Source: Typha latifolia
Lineage: Eukaryota; Streptophyta; Magnoliopsida; Poales; Typhaceae
Direction of reading: 5' to 3'
Length of the DNA: 64,000 bases
NCBI GenBank assembly: GCA_019914945.1
Contig: CM034099.1
Span: forward strand, 22,346,704 to 22,410,703
Numbering within the stretch: the stretch's first letter is position 1; each line of letters begins with the position of its first letter. The position numbers were made by a program, and so were the translations under genes. The notes beneath the pieces are model-generated. The model made no database searches. It was not told where the DNA came from and worked only from the letters and a program-made list of their open reading frames with translations. Of the stretch, positions 37,239 through 50,400 are shown piece by piece.

Positions 37239-40200
37239 CTTAATGTATCTTTCTCACCCACCGTGATATAGAAGCAAGGACGAGATCAAGAATCTATTTT
37301 TAGACAAGACAACAATGGTGAAGATAAAGTACCTCAAGAGATCAAACTATATGTAATAGAGTTATAGACCCACAAAAGGGATCTGCTGAAGAATTTGTGA
37401 ATGAGAGAGAGAGAGAGAGAGAGATGAACCTGATTATTACTCAAACATCAGTGCTCATCAGTCTTGGACTCAGTGAAAGAAGATAAACAAAGATTATACC
37501 ATCTCTTTTCTCAAGTAAGCAAAGGAAGGGCCAAGAGAGATACCGGTTAAGGCCAACTCCATGAAAGAAAGAGAGAAAGAGAGAGATGAAACCAGCTTCC
37601 ACACTGGAAAGGAGAGGTGCGAGAGGATGTTGGTCGGTTTCGTATTTATATATGTGGCTTCGAATGTATTGTTATGCCATTAATTAGGACGCAGCATCCT
37701 ACGTTGCCAGCAAAGTACAGCCAAATATTCTCAGCACTGCCATTAAAACAGTACCAGTGTGTATACCTTTTACAATCTTCAAATGCTTAAATTGAACACC
37801 ATATCCCAATTATGGCAAGCGTAATGTGAAACTTTCAACTGTTCGTATTGTATGTATTCCTTTTATTTTACGAGTCAATAGTGGCATCCAAGTAGGCCAA
37901 TAAGTAATAAATAGGTGGCTTCACATTTAGAGGCGTAGTCTTTTGAAGTCTTTTGAGTTCTGAATGAGGAACTGAGATAAGTTCTCCTCTCTCATTTTGA
38001 AGTCTGCAGGGGTTTATTATTCTTCTCCATTCGACTATATAATCACACTATGACAGGAATGAGTCTTTAGATTGCACCACTATTTTGTGTGATGTAAAGG
38101 GAAGAATGGAGCGAGTTCAAATATACCTTCGAGTTTCGGAGTTCTTGTTTTACAAGATCAGTGAACTTTGAAACATGCTGATTCAGTAGGGATAATGTAA
38201 GGATGGAGTTTATAGAAGGTGACAAGTTCTCATCAGGACTTTGTATCAAATCTCTTTCTGTACCGTCTTCAAAATTTTGAGAGTAAAATAATACAACATC
38301 TTTGTATTCACATACATACCTTCGAAGTATCGACTAATTAGTCTGACAAAAAAAAAACAAGGCACTGGCGAGCCATAAGATCAGACCCTCGAAGAATATT
38401 CTGTAAGTTTCAGTTCTGACTTCTTCTATGAATAATTTAAAGAAGTTGAGGTGTTACTACACATGACCAAGAAAAACTTGGTACATAATATAAAAAAGAT
38501 TATTTCACTATCATATCTGTGAGGCTAGCTGGTACATAATTCGAACTTGCCTCCTCTTCATGCAGTCTTCTCTAATGTTTGCCAAGATTATGCTTGGCTG
38601 CAGTTGGTTTGTCACAAGAATAAGTTTATAAAAAACAAATGAAGACACTATTTATACACTATTTGCTGTCTCATGAAGCTGATATATTGCATTCTAATCT
38701 TTTGACTGAAACTCCTTACCAAACTTAAGGTTACAGATTCCTCCTTCCTTGCTAACTTCTTCAAAACAAAACACTAATAACTGCTATGCGGTGGCTCCCA
38801 CAAAAATGATGGGCTTGTGATTTTATTGGCTCCAAAAGTCATGTGCTCCCCTCACCTGAAGTCACCTTCCATCCTAACAAAAGAATATTTGGCTTGCAAT
38901 TTGATAACAATTCCTTAGGGCCTTTTCTGGGGATAGTGTGCTGAGTTGCATGTGCTAACTGCTACTATACCATGTGCTGAGGCTTCTCAGGCATTAGGTT
39001 GTGTATTAAAGTTCTAATCTGTTTAATAGTTTATGATTCAGGATGACTTGGCTGGTTATGGGTTCAATTGTCTTTTAACTAAAAGAAAAGATAAGGCTAA
39101 GGTTAAGACTCAATTGGGCATGGCAAAAGATTCAACTTATGTTGATTAGTGCAAGTTGCAATCCTCTCTTCAGGATGATCCTTTTAAAAGTTTTCACTCA
39201 GAGTTATGGATTATATTAAAGTTCATCTAGGGTTTCTGACCTTAGACATTTCTTGGATGGCTGATAAAAAGGATTATAAGAGGATTTAGAGTTAAAGATA
39301 ATAGAATTTTGTGTAACTTTTTTCTATTACTTTCTCTCACTATCTCCATTGTTTTTTCCCTATCAGTTGTGTTTTGAGCTTGTGTCAAAATTGTATATAT
39401 TCATTCTTCTGTGAAAATCCTAACACTAATATTTTCAGTATTCTCACATAGCATTCTGATAGTATGAGTCCACTGATAATCATTTTGTCAGAACTCCTCC
39501 GAAAGATTCCCTCATGTTCCTGTCACAAGAAACAAAGACATTACGTTGACAAGACACATTATTATGTCAATTTGCTAAATGGAATAGTCAACATAAGAAA
39601 ACATCACTGAATAGTGAATAGATGATTAAACAATTTTTCTAGTTTTCATCTGCTTACCTTCTATTTCTCATAATCTTTTCTATTTCCTTTATCTTTTTAC
39701 ACCTAACTAAAACAATTCTATAATTCCTGACAACAGACTCTTGATTAGTCAAAGGAGGCGAGAAACAAACTAAATAATAAGATTACCATCCTAAGTGAGC
39801 ATAAATCAACATTACTTTCATTTTATTCCAACAGTGTTTCAAGATTTATCTTGGAATAGTTGAAGAAATGTCATCTCTTGCTGATGTATGTCAGTTGGCA
39901 ATAACAATTAAGCGAGCTGCATTATTATGATGACTGTGTTATGCTACATATAAACAGCAAAGTAGAGAGTATGAAGTCTTAGTTATTAGTCTTTCCTTAT
40001 TTTTGTTTTCCTTTTTTCACTACAATAGCTGCTTGATTATGATGGCTGTGTTATGCTGCATTCTTACTTACTAGTCTTTCTTTATTTTTGTTTTCAAATT
40101 TTCACTATAATATATGCTAAAAGAAACTGCACAGAGGTTTTGGAATCTTTAGAACATATTCCATTGTTGACAAAAAAAGACATGCCAGTAAACGAGCCTC

Positions 40201-42262
40201 GAGAAGTATAAACTCGACCAACCTGCACCAACTTGAACTTAGATTAGATACAACGTAAGCAGAAAGTCATCCAGCGTTTCATATCTAACATACACTTACT
40301 TTCCAGTAAACTTTGCCATCAAAGCTTGATAATTACATTAAGCAGAATATAATATTGCATGTGCTTAAAGAGGCTTAATATAACTACTAAGAAAAGGGTT
40401 TGCTAAATTAGACTTTTTGGAATATAATGATCTTGAGTCGTATACCTCTGCCATCTATAGAAATGCCAACTGGTTGTTGTACCTGGTTGCAGGCCACTTT
40501 CTCCAAGCCAAATCCTCTTTTTAATAGTAATCATTTCGTCTTCATTCTTTTTGAGATACTTTTTCTTGAAAGGACACAAGCAAGCAAGCTTCCTCCCTTC
40601 ATTCAGTGTTCCTGCCACACAGAGGTACATGATAAATGGGTCAGATGTGTACATATTGTGACTAAAAGATACACATGGGAACACCTTGGACCCATAGTTA
40701 AGACGAAGTGGTTCTTGTTATGTCAAAATAAAAAAGAAAAACTATATCAGTTTTCAATTGATAAGGCCATAAATGATTAAATTTAAAAAATTAAATAAGA
40801 AATAAGAGTACTCAATACAGGTTAGAGGACATTCAAAAAAAGGAAGAACTGCTACATTGTTGATAACTTGATATGCATCTTGTGTTTTTCCTTTCCATGA
40901 AATTAGTTCACTATGTAAATTGCCAAACAGCCATAATCCCGAATTCTTCTTTCTGTAGCAATATATGGTCAGTATGGAAGCTATGGTTTAGAAGATATCA
41001 AATTTCAATATGCCAAGACAAATTTAGGAGAAAAGAAATAGTTAGTCCTTCAAACAGGCTCGCCAGGCAATAACTCCCAATTTATATCAGATATAGACAT
41101 AACCTCCGAAGTACTTAGAGCTGATTATTAAGTGAACAACTTCATGGAGATTCTATGCTCTCAGGGAAACACTTAACTCCATAAGCTAAACACCATAAGA
41201 ATGATGATAATTTGACATGAGCACGAGCTTGCAACCTTCTCCTCTTAATGTCAAGCTATAAGAATAAAAGAAAATGGAAAAGAATCAGACTATATCAGAT
41301 GATATGACATCAAATTATTACAAGCGTCTTTACGTGTTTCTTAGTGCTCAGAATAGCTAAACTTGTAGGCATTAGTGAATTACCACTTGATTCACAATTG
41401 GTGTCTCTTATCAAACACCGAACTGCAGATGCTGACCTCAGTAAGCAAAATCATGTTAGTCTTGTTCGAATGGGCAAACATGTGGTATAACAATAAAAAA
41501 TGTACCTTCACTTGCAAAGATCATAGATTGAATTTTGAGTGGTCCCAAAAGCACAGGTCTCAATTACCTGACGAAAGAGATCATGGAAGGAAGGTATTCC
41601 GAAAAACAATGGTCCTTTCATGACAACTTTACTCCCTTGACAAGGTAGATGCAAATTACCAGTATAGCACAAGGCAGATATCATAAGAAGAAGCAACAGT
41701 CAACAAAGAAATTGAATCATAGCAAGAAAGTATTAAGGCTTCAAATCTTCCAATTCCCAATCACCCACTTGCTTTCGTTCATTATATACAGCAAGCTTGG
41801 GAGGATAATGATATTATCACGAAGCAATGGTTCCATTGTGTAATACACCATTATATGATTGTATACACTGTCACTCTACCTAAGACTCAAATAAGAGGAA
41901 AATATGTATCACAGAAGAGTACAGGACACACACTCTAAGACTACATCAGAAATTTTATCTGTTGAACGGAATCCATGGGTCAAAACATCTTTTATCTATT
42001 AATATTCATAGTTTCATACTCTGAAACTTGACCATGGTAAAAGTGAAACACCTCATTTGATTTACTGTTGTTGTGAAAGCATATGACACTATATTTGCAA
42101 ATGGGTAATTATCTTGCTAAAAATTTATTTCAACAAAATATTAATCCATATTCCAAAGCAGAAGGAACATCAAAATAATGACAAATTTTTGCCAACCAAT
42201 TAGTGCATTTGACCAACAATCTAGTAGTATTTTCATTATAGATATAAGCTAGGCATCATCCA
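37239..42262. other. CSLC leader and promoter followed by repeat-rich intergenic DNA
   Basis: 37239-37660 is the probable CSLC leader and promoter, with a GA run at 37403-37424 and a minus-strand TATATAAATA near 37646-37655. 38000-42262 is AT-rich with no recognised protein. An LTR-like tail is suspected near 39002-39430 and a partial duplication at 39915-40109. Frames near 40400-40780 and 41375-41696 overlap on both strands without family resemblance. Transcribed noncoding DNA cannot be excluded. Confidence 0.5.
39915..40109. repeat. imperfect tandem duplication with internal deletion
   Basis: AGCTGCATTATTATGATGAC with TGTGTTATGCT, then TAGTCTTTCCTTATTTTTG and TTTTCACTACAATA, at 39915-40025 recurs at 40027-40109 with about 28 bases missing in the middle. 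Confidence 0.7.
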
Positions 42263-42925
42263 AAGATGTTGGTTGAGCAATAAAGAAGTGAAACCATTCA
42301 AACATGTGATCGAATTGAAAAAAAAATGCTCCTTCACTATTACTATCATATGCTATTGGGTCTCGAAAGGTCTGAAAAGGATAAAATTAAGAATCATCCA
42401 ACCCTGAAGCTTGCTATTTAGGCATATTACAACTGCCTTTAAGTGGAATGGAGCATCTTCAAATCTCACAGTGGTGGATCAGGAGTTTGCTGATAAATAA
42501 AGAAGTGAAACCATTCAAACATTTAGTTGAATTAAAAAAATGCTCCTTCACTATCACTATCATATGCTGTTAGGCTTCGAAAGGTCTGAAAAAGAAGAAG
42601 ATTAAGAATTGTCCAACCCTGAAGCTTCTGCTATTTAGGCATATTACAACTGCCTTTTAGTGGAAGGGAGCATCTTCAAAATCTCACAATGGTGGATTAG
42701 GATGTTGGTTGATCAATAAAGAAGTGAAACCATTCAAACATTTCATTGAATTCAAAAGAAAATGCTCCTTCACTATCACTATCATATGCTATTGGGTTCC
42801 GAAAGGTCTGAAAAAGAAGGTTAAGAATTGTCCAACCGTGAAGCTTCTGCTATTTAGGCATATTACAACTGCCTTTTAGTGGAATGGAGCATCTTCAAGA
42901 TCTCACAATGGTGGATCAGGAACAT
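42263..42925. repeat. three-copy tandem repeat, period about 218 bp
   Basis: The block containing GAAGTGAAACCATTCAAACA starts at 42285, 42502 and 42721. Each copy continues with TGCTCCTTCACTAT, CATATGCT, CGAAAGGTCTGAAAA, TTTAGGCATATTACAACTGC and GGAGCATCTTCAA, and ends in TCTCACA.TGGTGGAT. Copies differ at scattered sites. Each holds stop codons in all frames I checked, so it looks noncoding. Confidence 0.88.
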
Positions 42926-43004
42926 ATCCCCCCCGCAAAAAAATAAAAAATAAAAAATAAAATAAAGACCCTAAAGGAAAATAAAAGAAGATGGTGTTCT
43001 CCAA

Positions 43005-43690
43005 ACATCAAACCTTCCACCAGTTCATAGAGATCAAACAGAAAAAAAAAAAACCAAATTTGCATTAAAAAAGAAGAATAAACACCTCAATGCCGTCCCT
43101 CCTCACTGAAATTACTCTTCAATCTTGATATAAAATAGCATGCCCCTTCTGTTCACTCTGCGGCCAAAGAAAACAAAATATTCAAGAAAACAATAGAGAA
43201 GAATTAAAAAGAAGGGATTTTTATGGTAAGGCGATCAAGAAGGGATTGTCTGCAGTGGACTTAACCCAAGATTTCAATTTCCTGTTCCGTTTCCGGTCTT
43301 CCATTAAGTGATCCAAGGTTCATAAACAGCTACTTAAATTAAGGGGAAAGAAAAAGATAAGAAAAAGTAAGAAGACATCTAATTGGTTTCACTCCAAACA
43401 ACAAACCTGGATCAGTTCATACTTCATAGCAATCAGACGACACACAAATAGGACCCAAATTAGCATCAAGAACGGAGAATAACAACCTCACTGCCGCCGC
43501 CTCCCCCTCACTGCAAGAACTCTTCGATCTTGATCGGCCGAAGAAGAAGAGATATTCAAGAAACCAACAAAGAAGAACCAAAACGAAAAGGAACGAATTT
43601 TTACGGTAAGGCAATCAAGAAGGGTGTCATCTGCGATGGACTCGATGCAAGATTCCGTTTCCCTGTCCCATCGCCGCGCGGATGGAGAAA
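43005..43690. repeat. diverged duplication, offset about 380 bp, upstream of the SUO gene
   Basis: The segment at about 43005-43310 (CTCCAAACATCAAACCT, CAGTTCATA, AATATTCAAGAAAAC, TTTTATGGTAAGGCGATCAA) is repeated at about 43393-43690 with substitutions and small gaps (CTCCAAACAACAAACCT, CAGTTCATA, GATATTCAAGAAACC, TTTTACGGTAAGGCAATCAA). The second copy is more GC-rich. No conserved reading frame is shared. Confidence 0.75.
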
Positions 43691-44150
43691 GTTGGGTGAC
43701 GAGTTATGGAAGGAGACCTATATAATAAAGCTAATAAGATCTTGGACGGCGGATCCACTAGTTACCTAGATGCAGAAATTTGCTGCATCATACACCTGGC
43801 GACTCCTCATTGTTTAGAAAATTGATTTGATCCTATTTTTCTCATAATATTGGATGTGTCATGTGCCGCTGTCTCTATTAAAAGAAAGGGGAAAAAAAAT
43901 ATCTTACATTCTTACCTCATTGATTAAAAAAGCCTACGTCTCCTTATCCTACATTCCCCATAGCATCGAACCATCAAAATCATACCGAAGAGTCGTTGGT
44001 CACCACGTGCGCAGCTTAGCACGCATCACGAGGTCAAAACTAACCTCTGCCCTGCCCGCCATCACACGGCGCACATTAACCCATCTCACCCCCTGGTTTG
44101 CGCCCATCCATCCGTCCACCAAAACAATACACGGAGCTTAATTTACCCCA

Positions 44151-44189
44151 TTTTCTCTCTCTATCCTCTCTCTTTTCCTTTCTCTCTCT
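44151..44189 (+). repeat. CT-rich leader tract of the SUO-type gene
   Basis: A stretch of TCTCTC and TTTCC motifs about 310-345 bases before the predicted start codon, probably in the 5' untranslated region. Confidence 0.55.
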
Positions 44190-44494
44190 AGCATCAGATC
44201 GCGAAACCCGCGACCCAAATTTCTCTCCATAATCTCCCCTTTCCCTATTTCTTCTCGTTCTTTCTCGCCGAAATCTTTGCGGTCCGATTAGGTTCGCGCA
44301 CTTGGGAATCATCCGAATCAAGGTTTGTCCGGGCATCCATTGGCGAGGTGACGACGGATCTAGGGTTTGATAGGGAAGGGGATTTCTAGGGTTTGGATGC
44401 GATTTGTGGGCTTGTGGAGAAATTGAGGCAGGGGATTGATGGTTCTCGCCGGAGGAGGGGTCGGAGCCAATCCAGAAGGGAAGGATGCAAGGCT

Positions 44495-47400
44495 ATGCAT
44501 GGGAGAGAAGGTGAGGAGAGGAAACGGCGGCTGCACATGTGGCCGGTGCCTGCGCCTGGTATAGGAGCAGCAGCAGCAGCAGTGGTCAACCAATCTCCTT
44601 CCGATTCCCTTCAGTCCGCGTCGGATTGTTTTTTAAAGGTGCGGCCTTTATTGGGTTTTGGTTGATCTAGTATGTGAGTTTGGGAAAAGTGGGAAATTGA
44701 TGTGTTTTATTGCCGGCTCCTTGTTTTGGATCCATGGGCTTTTGTTGGGAGTATTTTGATAGATTTTGGTATTTAGGGTATTGGCTACGGTAGTCGATTT
44801 TTATTTTTTCAGCTGTGTTTAAATTTCTCGCTTGTCAAGCAGGTGGTTTTGGGGGTGTCGGCTATGTATATTATGTTTATTTTTCGTGCTATATTACTCC
44901 TGCCAGGTGTGCTATGTATCATGAAGTCTGGGTATTTTTAGGAGTTCTGAAGTGGTTATTGCTATTTTTTTTTTTGGTCGTTTATTTCCTGTCAGAAGAC
45001 TTAAAATGATGTTTACTGCTGTAGAAAAATAGAAAGAGCAAGTACCTATATCAAGAGAGTTATGTAGTAATTTAAGAGTCCGGTTATCCAGTTAGAGATG
45101 GAATTTCAGTTGTGAGTAATAGGTTATTCTCAAAAAGGTTTTGCACAAGGGCCTCTGTTGTGCTTTTTTGCCTGCAAATTATTTTTGCCCTCTACTGTAT
45201 TTCCTTCAACCTAGAAAGTTTTATCTCAAAATCATGTTCTTTGCAAGTCATTATTTAATTTATTGTTATACTTGGCATTGAAATTGACAACAGTAAGGAG
45301 AAAAAACTAGTACTGAGAGACTAATTCCATCAATTGAATTAGTGCTGCCAAAGGAAAATGATCAAAAGTTTCCGATAACTTCAAATATAATACGATACGT
45401 TTTTGAGAATTAATTTATAGTTTTATCATCTGTATGTTGGCATAGTGAGCCTCCTATGGGTATCCATGTTTTCCATGTCTTTATGTTATAAAACCTCATC
45501 GGTTGATGTTAAGAAAGAGAGATAAGAAGAGCCATGCTATGATGTCAAAAACATCTTGAGAATATCAGATGTTTTAGCTTCTATCCGAAGGTATATGGGG
45601 CATTGGCAAGTGATGGGTCGACTACAAATTCAATAATGTCGGAATAGGATACTGTACTTATTTATGAACCATTGTCTTTGGCGAGGAGACCTTACATAGG
45701 AATAAAGATAATATTGCATTTAGATTATATAATACCTGATTGAGTAGTTATAGAAATTTTTAGTTATATAACTTTTTTAAACAGTATAATTTGATGAAAA
45801 AATGCACACCTTTTGCAACTAAATTTCATCAATACTTCCGGTTGGTATGCCCATGGCTTCAGGAGTATTCATGTGCTTATGTTTGTCTTGATGGAAATCT
45901 TCGGAGATGACTCCATACTGCAGTTTAGTTGAGGAACTTCAAGACACTTGTGGGAGATGCACTTGGTAGTGCAGCTAATTGGGTGTTCTATTTGGTGTGC
46001 TTTCTTCTTTGCCGACTTTGGAAGTTTGGAGAGATGCATCATCCATTTTTAAATATTTTAAATGCATTCAAGCTAGATTCCAATTGGTGGTTTCTGTTAA
46101 ATGTAGTATACTTGAAGAGCATCCATTGTCTCATTCTCCACCTAGCATATCTTAATATAACTTTGGTTTTGTAGGACGGTCGCAAGATTCGAGTCGGTGA
46201 GTGTGCTTTATTCCAGGCTGGCAATGCCCCACCTTTCATTGGAAAAATTCGTTGGTTTAGGACAAGTGAAGAAAATTATCTCAAGTTATGTGTAAATTGG
46301 CTTTACCGGCCGGCTGACATAAAGCTTGCCAAAGGTATACTACATGATGCTGCTCCAAATGAGGTCTTCTACTCTTTCCACAAGGATGTGATATCTGCTG
46401 CCTCGTTGCTTCATCCCTGTAAGGTAGCATTTTTACGAAAGGGTGTTGAACTTCCAGCAGGGATATCCTCATTTGTGTGTAGGCGAGTATATGATATTGA
46501 AAGTAAGTGTTTATGGTGGCTAACTGATCAGGATTATGTCGATGTAAGTCCTATATCCTTACACTTTTCTCTCCTGTTGTAGGATAGTTGATAGTATATG
46601 TGCATGTTGCTCTTAGATTGATTTAGTTAAGATGTATATATTGCTACTTAATATTCAATCTTTGGTCAGGAACGACAGGAAGAAGTGGATCAACTTTTAG
46701 ATAGAACACAACTAGAGATGCATGCAGCACTCCAGTCAGGTGGTCGGTCACCAAAACCACTAAATGGTCCGTCGTCCACTCATCAGTTAAAACCTGGTTC
46801 AGATAGTGTACAAAATAGTTCCTCCTCCTTGCCTTCACAGGTTAAGGGAAAGAAGAGGGACAGGAGTGATCCAGACACCGAGCCAATTAAGCGTGACCGT
46901 GATCGATCTGCAAAAGCAGAGGATGGTGATTCTGTTAGCTATAAATTTGATAACATAAAAGCTGAAATTGCCAAGATAACCGAAAAAGGTGGGCTTGACA
47001 ATTCTGAAGCAGTTGAGAAATTGGTTAACCTCATGCTGCTCGATAGAACTGAGAGGAAACTAGATTTGGCTGGTCGAGTGATGCTTGCAGATATAATTGC
47101 AGCCACAGATAGATATGATTGCCTCGGCCGTTTTGTGGAGCTCAGGGGTGTCTCTGTGTTGGATGATTGGCTTCAAGAGGCACACAAAGGAAAGAATGGT
47201 GATGGAAATAGTCCAAAGGAAAGTGATAAAGCTACTGAGGAACTTATCCTGGCCCTGTTTCGTGCACTTGATAGGTTGCCTGTGAATCTTGATGCTCTAC
47301 GGGCCTGTCAAATTGGGAAGTCTGTGAACAACTTGCGGAGTCATAAGAACTTGGAAATTCAAAAGAAGTCTAGGAGTTTGGTTGACACCTGGAAGAAACG

Positions 47401-50400
47401 AGTTGGTGCAGAAATGAAGATAAACGATGCAAAATCTGTTGGATCAAGCCAGGCTGTTACATGGCCAGGAAAGCCGGGTTTCTCAGAAGTTTCTCACACA
47501 GGTGACCGACGTAGTGGATCAACTGAGGTGATTATGAAAAGCCCTATGAGTCAGCCTACTGCACCTAAATGTATGCCTGGTAAGCCTGGGCATGGTGATG
47601 TGATAACAAAGTCAACTCCAGTAGCATCTGGTTCTATAAAATTGCAATCTTCTCTGTCAGCACCTATAGCAATTAGCTCAAAGGATTCACCGTGCAAAAC
47701 AACTGGTGGCACTGGAACTCCTGAGATGTCACTTGCGGCAGTAAAAGAGGAAAAGAGCAGCAGTTCCAGTCAATCGCAGAACAACAGTCAGTCTTGTTCT
47801 AGCGATCATTTAAGAGCAAAGGGTTCATTGAAAGAGGACGCAAGAAGTTCAACTGCTGGATCAGTAAATGTTGGCAAGACATCTGGTGGTTCTTCACGCC
47901 ATAGAAGGTCCAGCAACGGGCTTCATGGGAAAAATATTTCTGGAGTTCAGAAGGAAGGTAGTTCTGGTAAGTCTGGTTCTCTTAACAGGACTACAACAAC
48001 GGATAAAACTTCACCATCTGGACTAACATGCGACAAACCACTTGAAATGCCTGTTGCAGACCATGGGAACAGTCATAAGTTGATTGTTAGGCTCCATAAT
48101 CCTAGTCGTAGCCCTGCACGAAGTGTTAGTGGAGGTTCTTTTGAGGACCCATCAGTTATGGGCAGCAGAGCATCATCTCCAGGGCTTTGTGAGAAACCTG
48201 AGCAAAATAATGATCATATAGTAAAACCAAGGAGCGGTGCTTCTCAATCTCTTATAGCAATGGATGCTGATGGAGAATCAGAGCAGCACAATGATAAAGG
48301 ACGTATTGGTTCAGATGAAGGTGATAGGTCACTTTTGGGTATTCTTGAGTATCAGCATAGCAGGGGTGCTGAGGAAAGTGGGAAGGGGGCAGACATCCCG
48401 AGAAATGCATGTCCATCATCTGGGAATGAGAAGCGAGTCTTCTGGACTGAAACGAGGGCAAGAAATTCTTTTAGCTCTATAAATGCACTAGTTGAAAGTT
48501 GTGCCAAATATTCAGAAGCTAGTGCTCCATTAGCAGTTGGTGATGATATTGGGATGAATCTACTTGCAAGTGTGGCTGCTGGAGAAATATGTAAATCTGA
48601 GTTAATCTCCCCATGTGGTTCACCTAAAATTTTGCCTCCTGAGGAAGAACCTTGTGCTGGTAAGAATGATGCTAAGTCAAGGTTGTCCTCTAATGAAATT
48701 GTTGCCCCTAGTCATACCCAATCTGATGAAACTACTGATGTTGACTCTAAGAAGCATGATAAAAATGCTGAATTTTCAGCTAGAGATGATTCAAAACAGA
48801 TCGGCATCACATTTTCATCTGTTAAGAAAACTGACTTACCCTTGCATAATAACATTACAGCTGAGCCTACAGAACAACCTCCTGTTTCCAATTCCATTAC
48901 CCATACATGTGCGGATTCTGCCATTAAGTCTGATGGAAAACTTGAAGAAGAAAATGTTGATAGATGTTTACCTATGTCTGGTCCAGGTGACACGGAGTGT
49001 GGGGGCAATGGACCCTATCAACACCAGGACAAGCAGATTGCTAGTGAGCAGATTGCTGATAGTTATATAGATTGCAAACCTACAACTAGGAGTCCCTCCA
49101 CAGAGGAACATAAAAATATAGATTTTACTTGTGAAAAAGTTGAAGAGGGCAAGATGGACACCTCTGATGTTGTTTGCAAGGGCTTGGATGATGGATGTGA
49201 TAATACTACTTCAAGCAGAAAAATTGAAACACTGCTAGTTGAGGGATCTTCTTCATCATGTCCTAGTGGAAAAGAAGTACAGGGACCTACCACTCTAAAT
49301 GAACGACCGCAGCATCCTGTAGTATCAGATCATGCAGACGCTCTAGATAGGTCTGGTGATGATGCAGTTGCTTCGTCTAACTCCAATAAAGCTCCTTGTC
49401 CTCAAAATGCTGATGAATCCAAGACTAAAATGCCTGACATGCATTTCTTGGAGTCAAATGCTATTGAAAGGAAGGAACATGCCAATTTTGTGCCATCAAG
49501 CATTGATGATCGGATTGGATCAGCAGCAGTCTCACTTTCAACTGCCTCAGGGGTTGATAAAAATGTTGAACCAAAGGATAACCCTACAAAATCAGCAAAC
49601 TGTGAAGTTTCACCAAATATTATGGTTAAGGAGATTGAGCAGCGTGTGAAGCCTACTGGTTCTAAAATGTCCAGCGATGACGCAGGTGGAAGCGACGACC
49701 TTGCTTCGTCTGCTGAGGTATCTTCACTGGCTGTTAAAGCTGAGTCAGATGTCTCAGCTAAGCTTGATTTCGACTTAAATGAAAGCATCCATGTGGATGA
49801 TGGGCACCCGCACCCATGTGAGCCAGCTAGCTCAGCAGCTCTAGTATGTTCCTCTGATATTCATTTGCCAATTGTGTCTCCCCTTGTGCCTCCTTTCTCA
49901 AGTAGCTTGCCTGCACCAATCACAGTAGCTGCTCCAGCAAAAGGACCTTTTGTTCCACCTGAGAATTTATTGAAAAGTAAAGGTGAACTCGGGTGGAAAG
50001 GTTCAGCCCCCACTAGTGCATTTCGTCCTGCAGAACCTCGAAAGGTTTTGGAGATGCCACTCAGTACGTCTGACATTGCTGTGTGTGATGCTGTTGGGAA
50101 GCAGTGCCGTCCTCCGTTGGATATCGATCTGAATGTACCTGATGAGAGGCTTCTTGAAGACATGGCCTCTCAGAGTTCTGCTCAGACATTGTGCTCTGAA
50201 ACAGGAAACAGTAATCACGATGCAGCCACACGAGCTGCTTGTAGACTTGATCTTGACCTGAATAGGGTTGATGAAACTAATGAAAATGGACAACTATTGG
50301 CTAGCAGTAGTCTTAGAGTTGACGTGCCAATTTTGCCAGTAATATCACCTTATGAACGATTTCCAAATGCAGCGGCTAGCAGTTCAAGGGACTTTGATTT

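Noticed and set aside
39002..39430. LTR-like segment from TGTGTATTAAAG to AATCCTAACA
   Set aside because: The ends are TG and CA, but no target-site duplication, TATA layout or partner copy could be shown.
40403..40780. Opposing frames of 93 and 117 aa
   Set aside because: AT-rich, overlapping, no motif; most likely chance ORFs.
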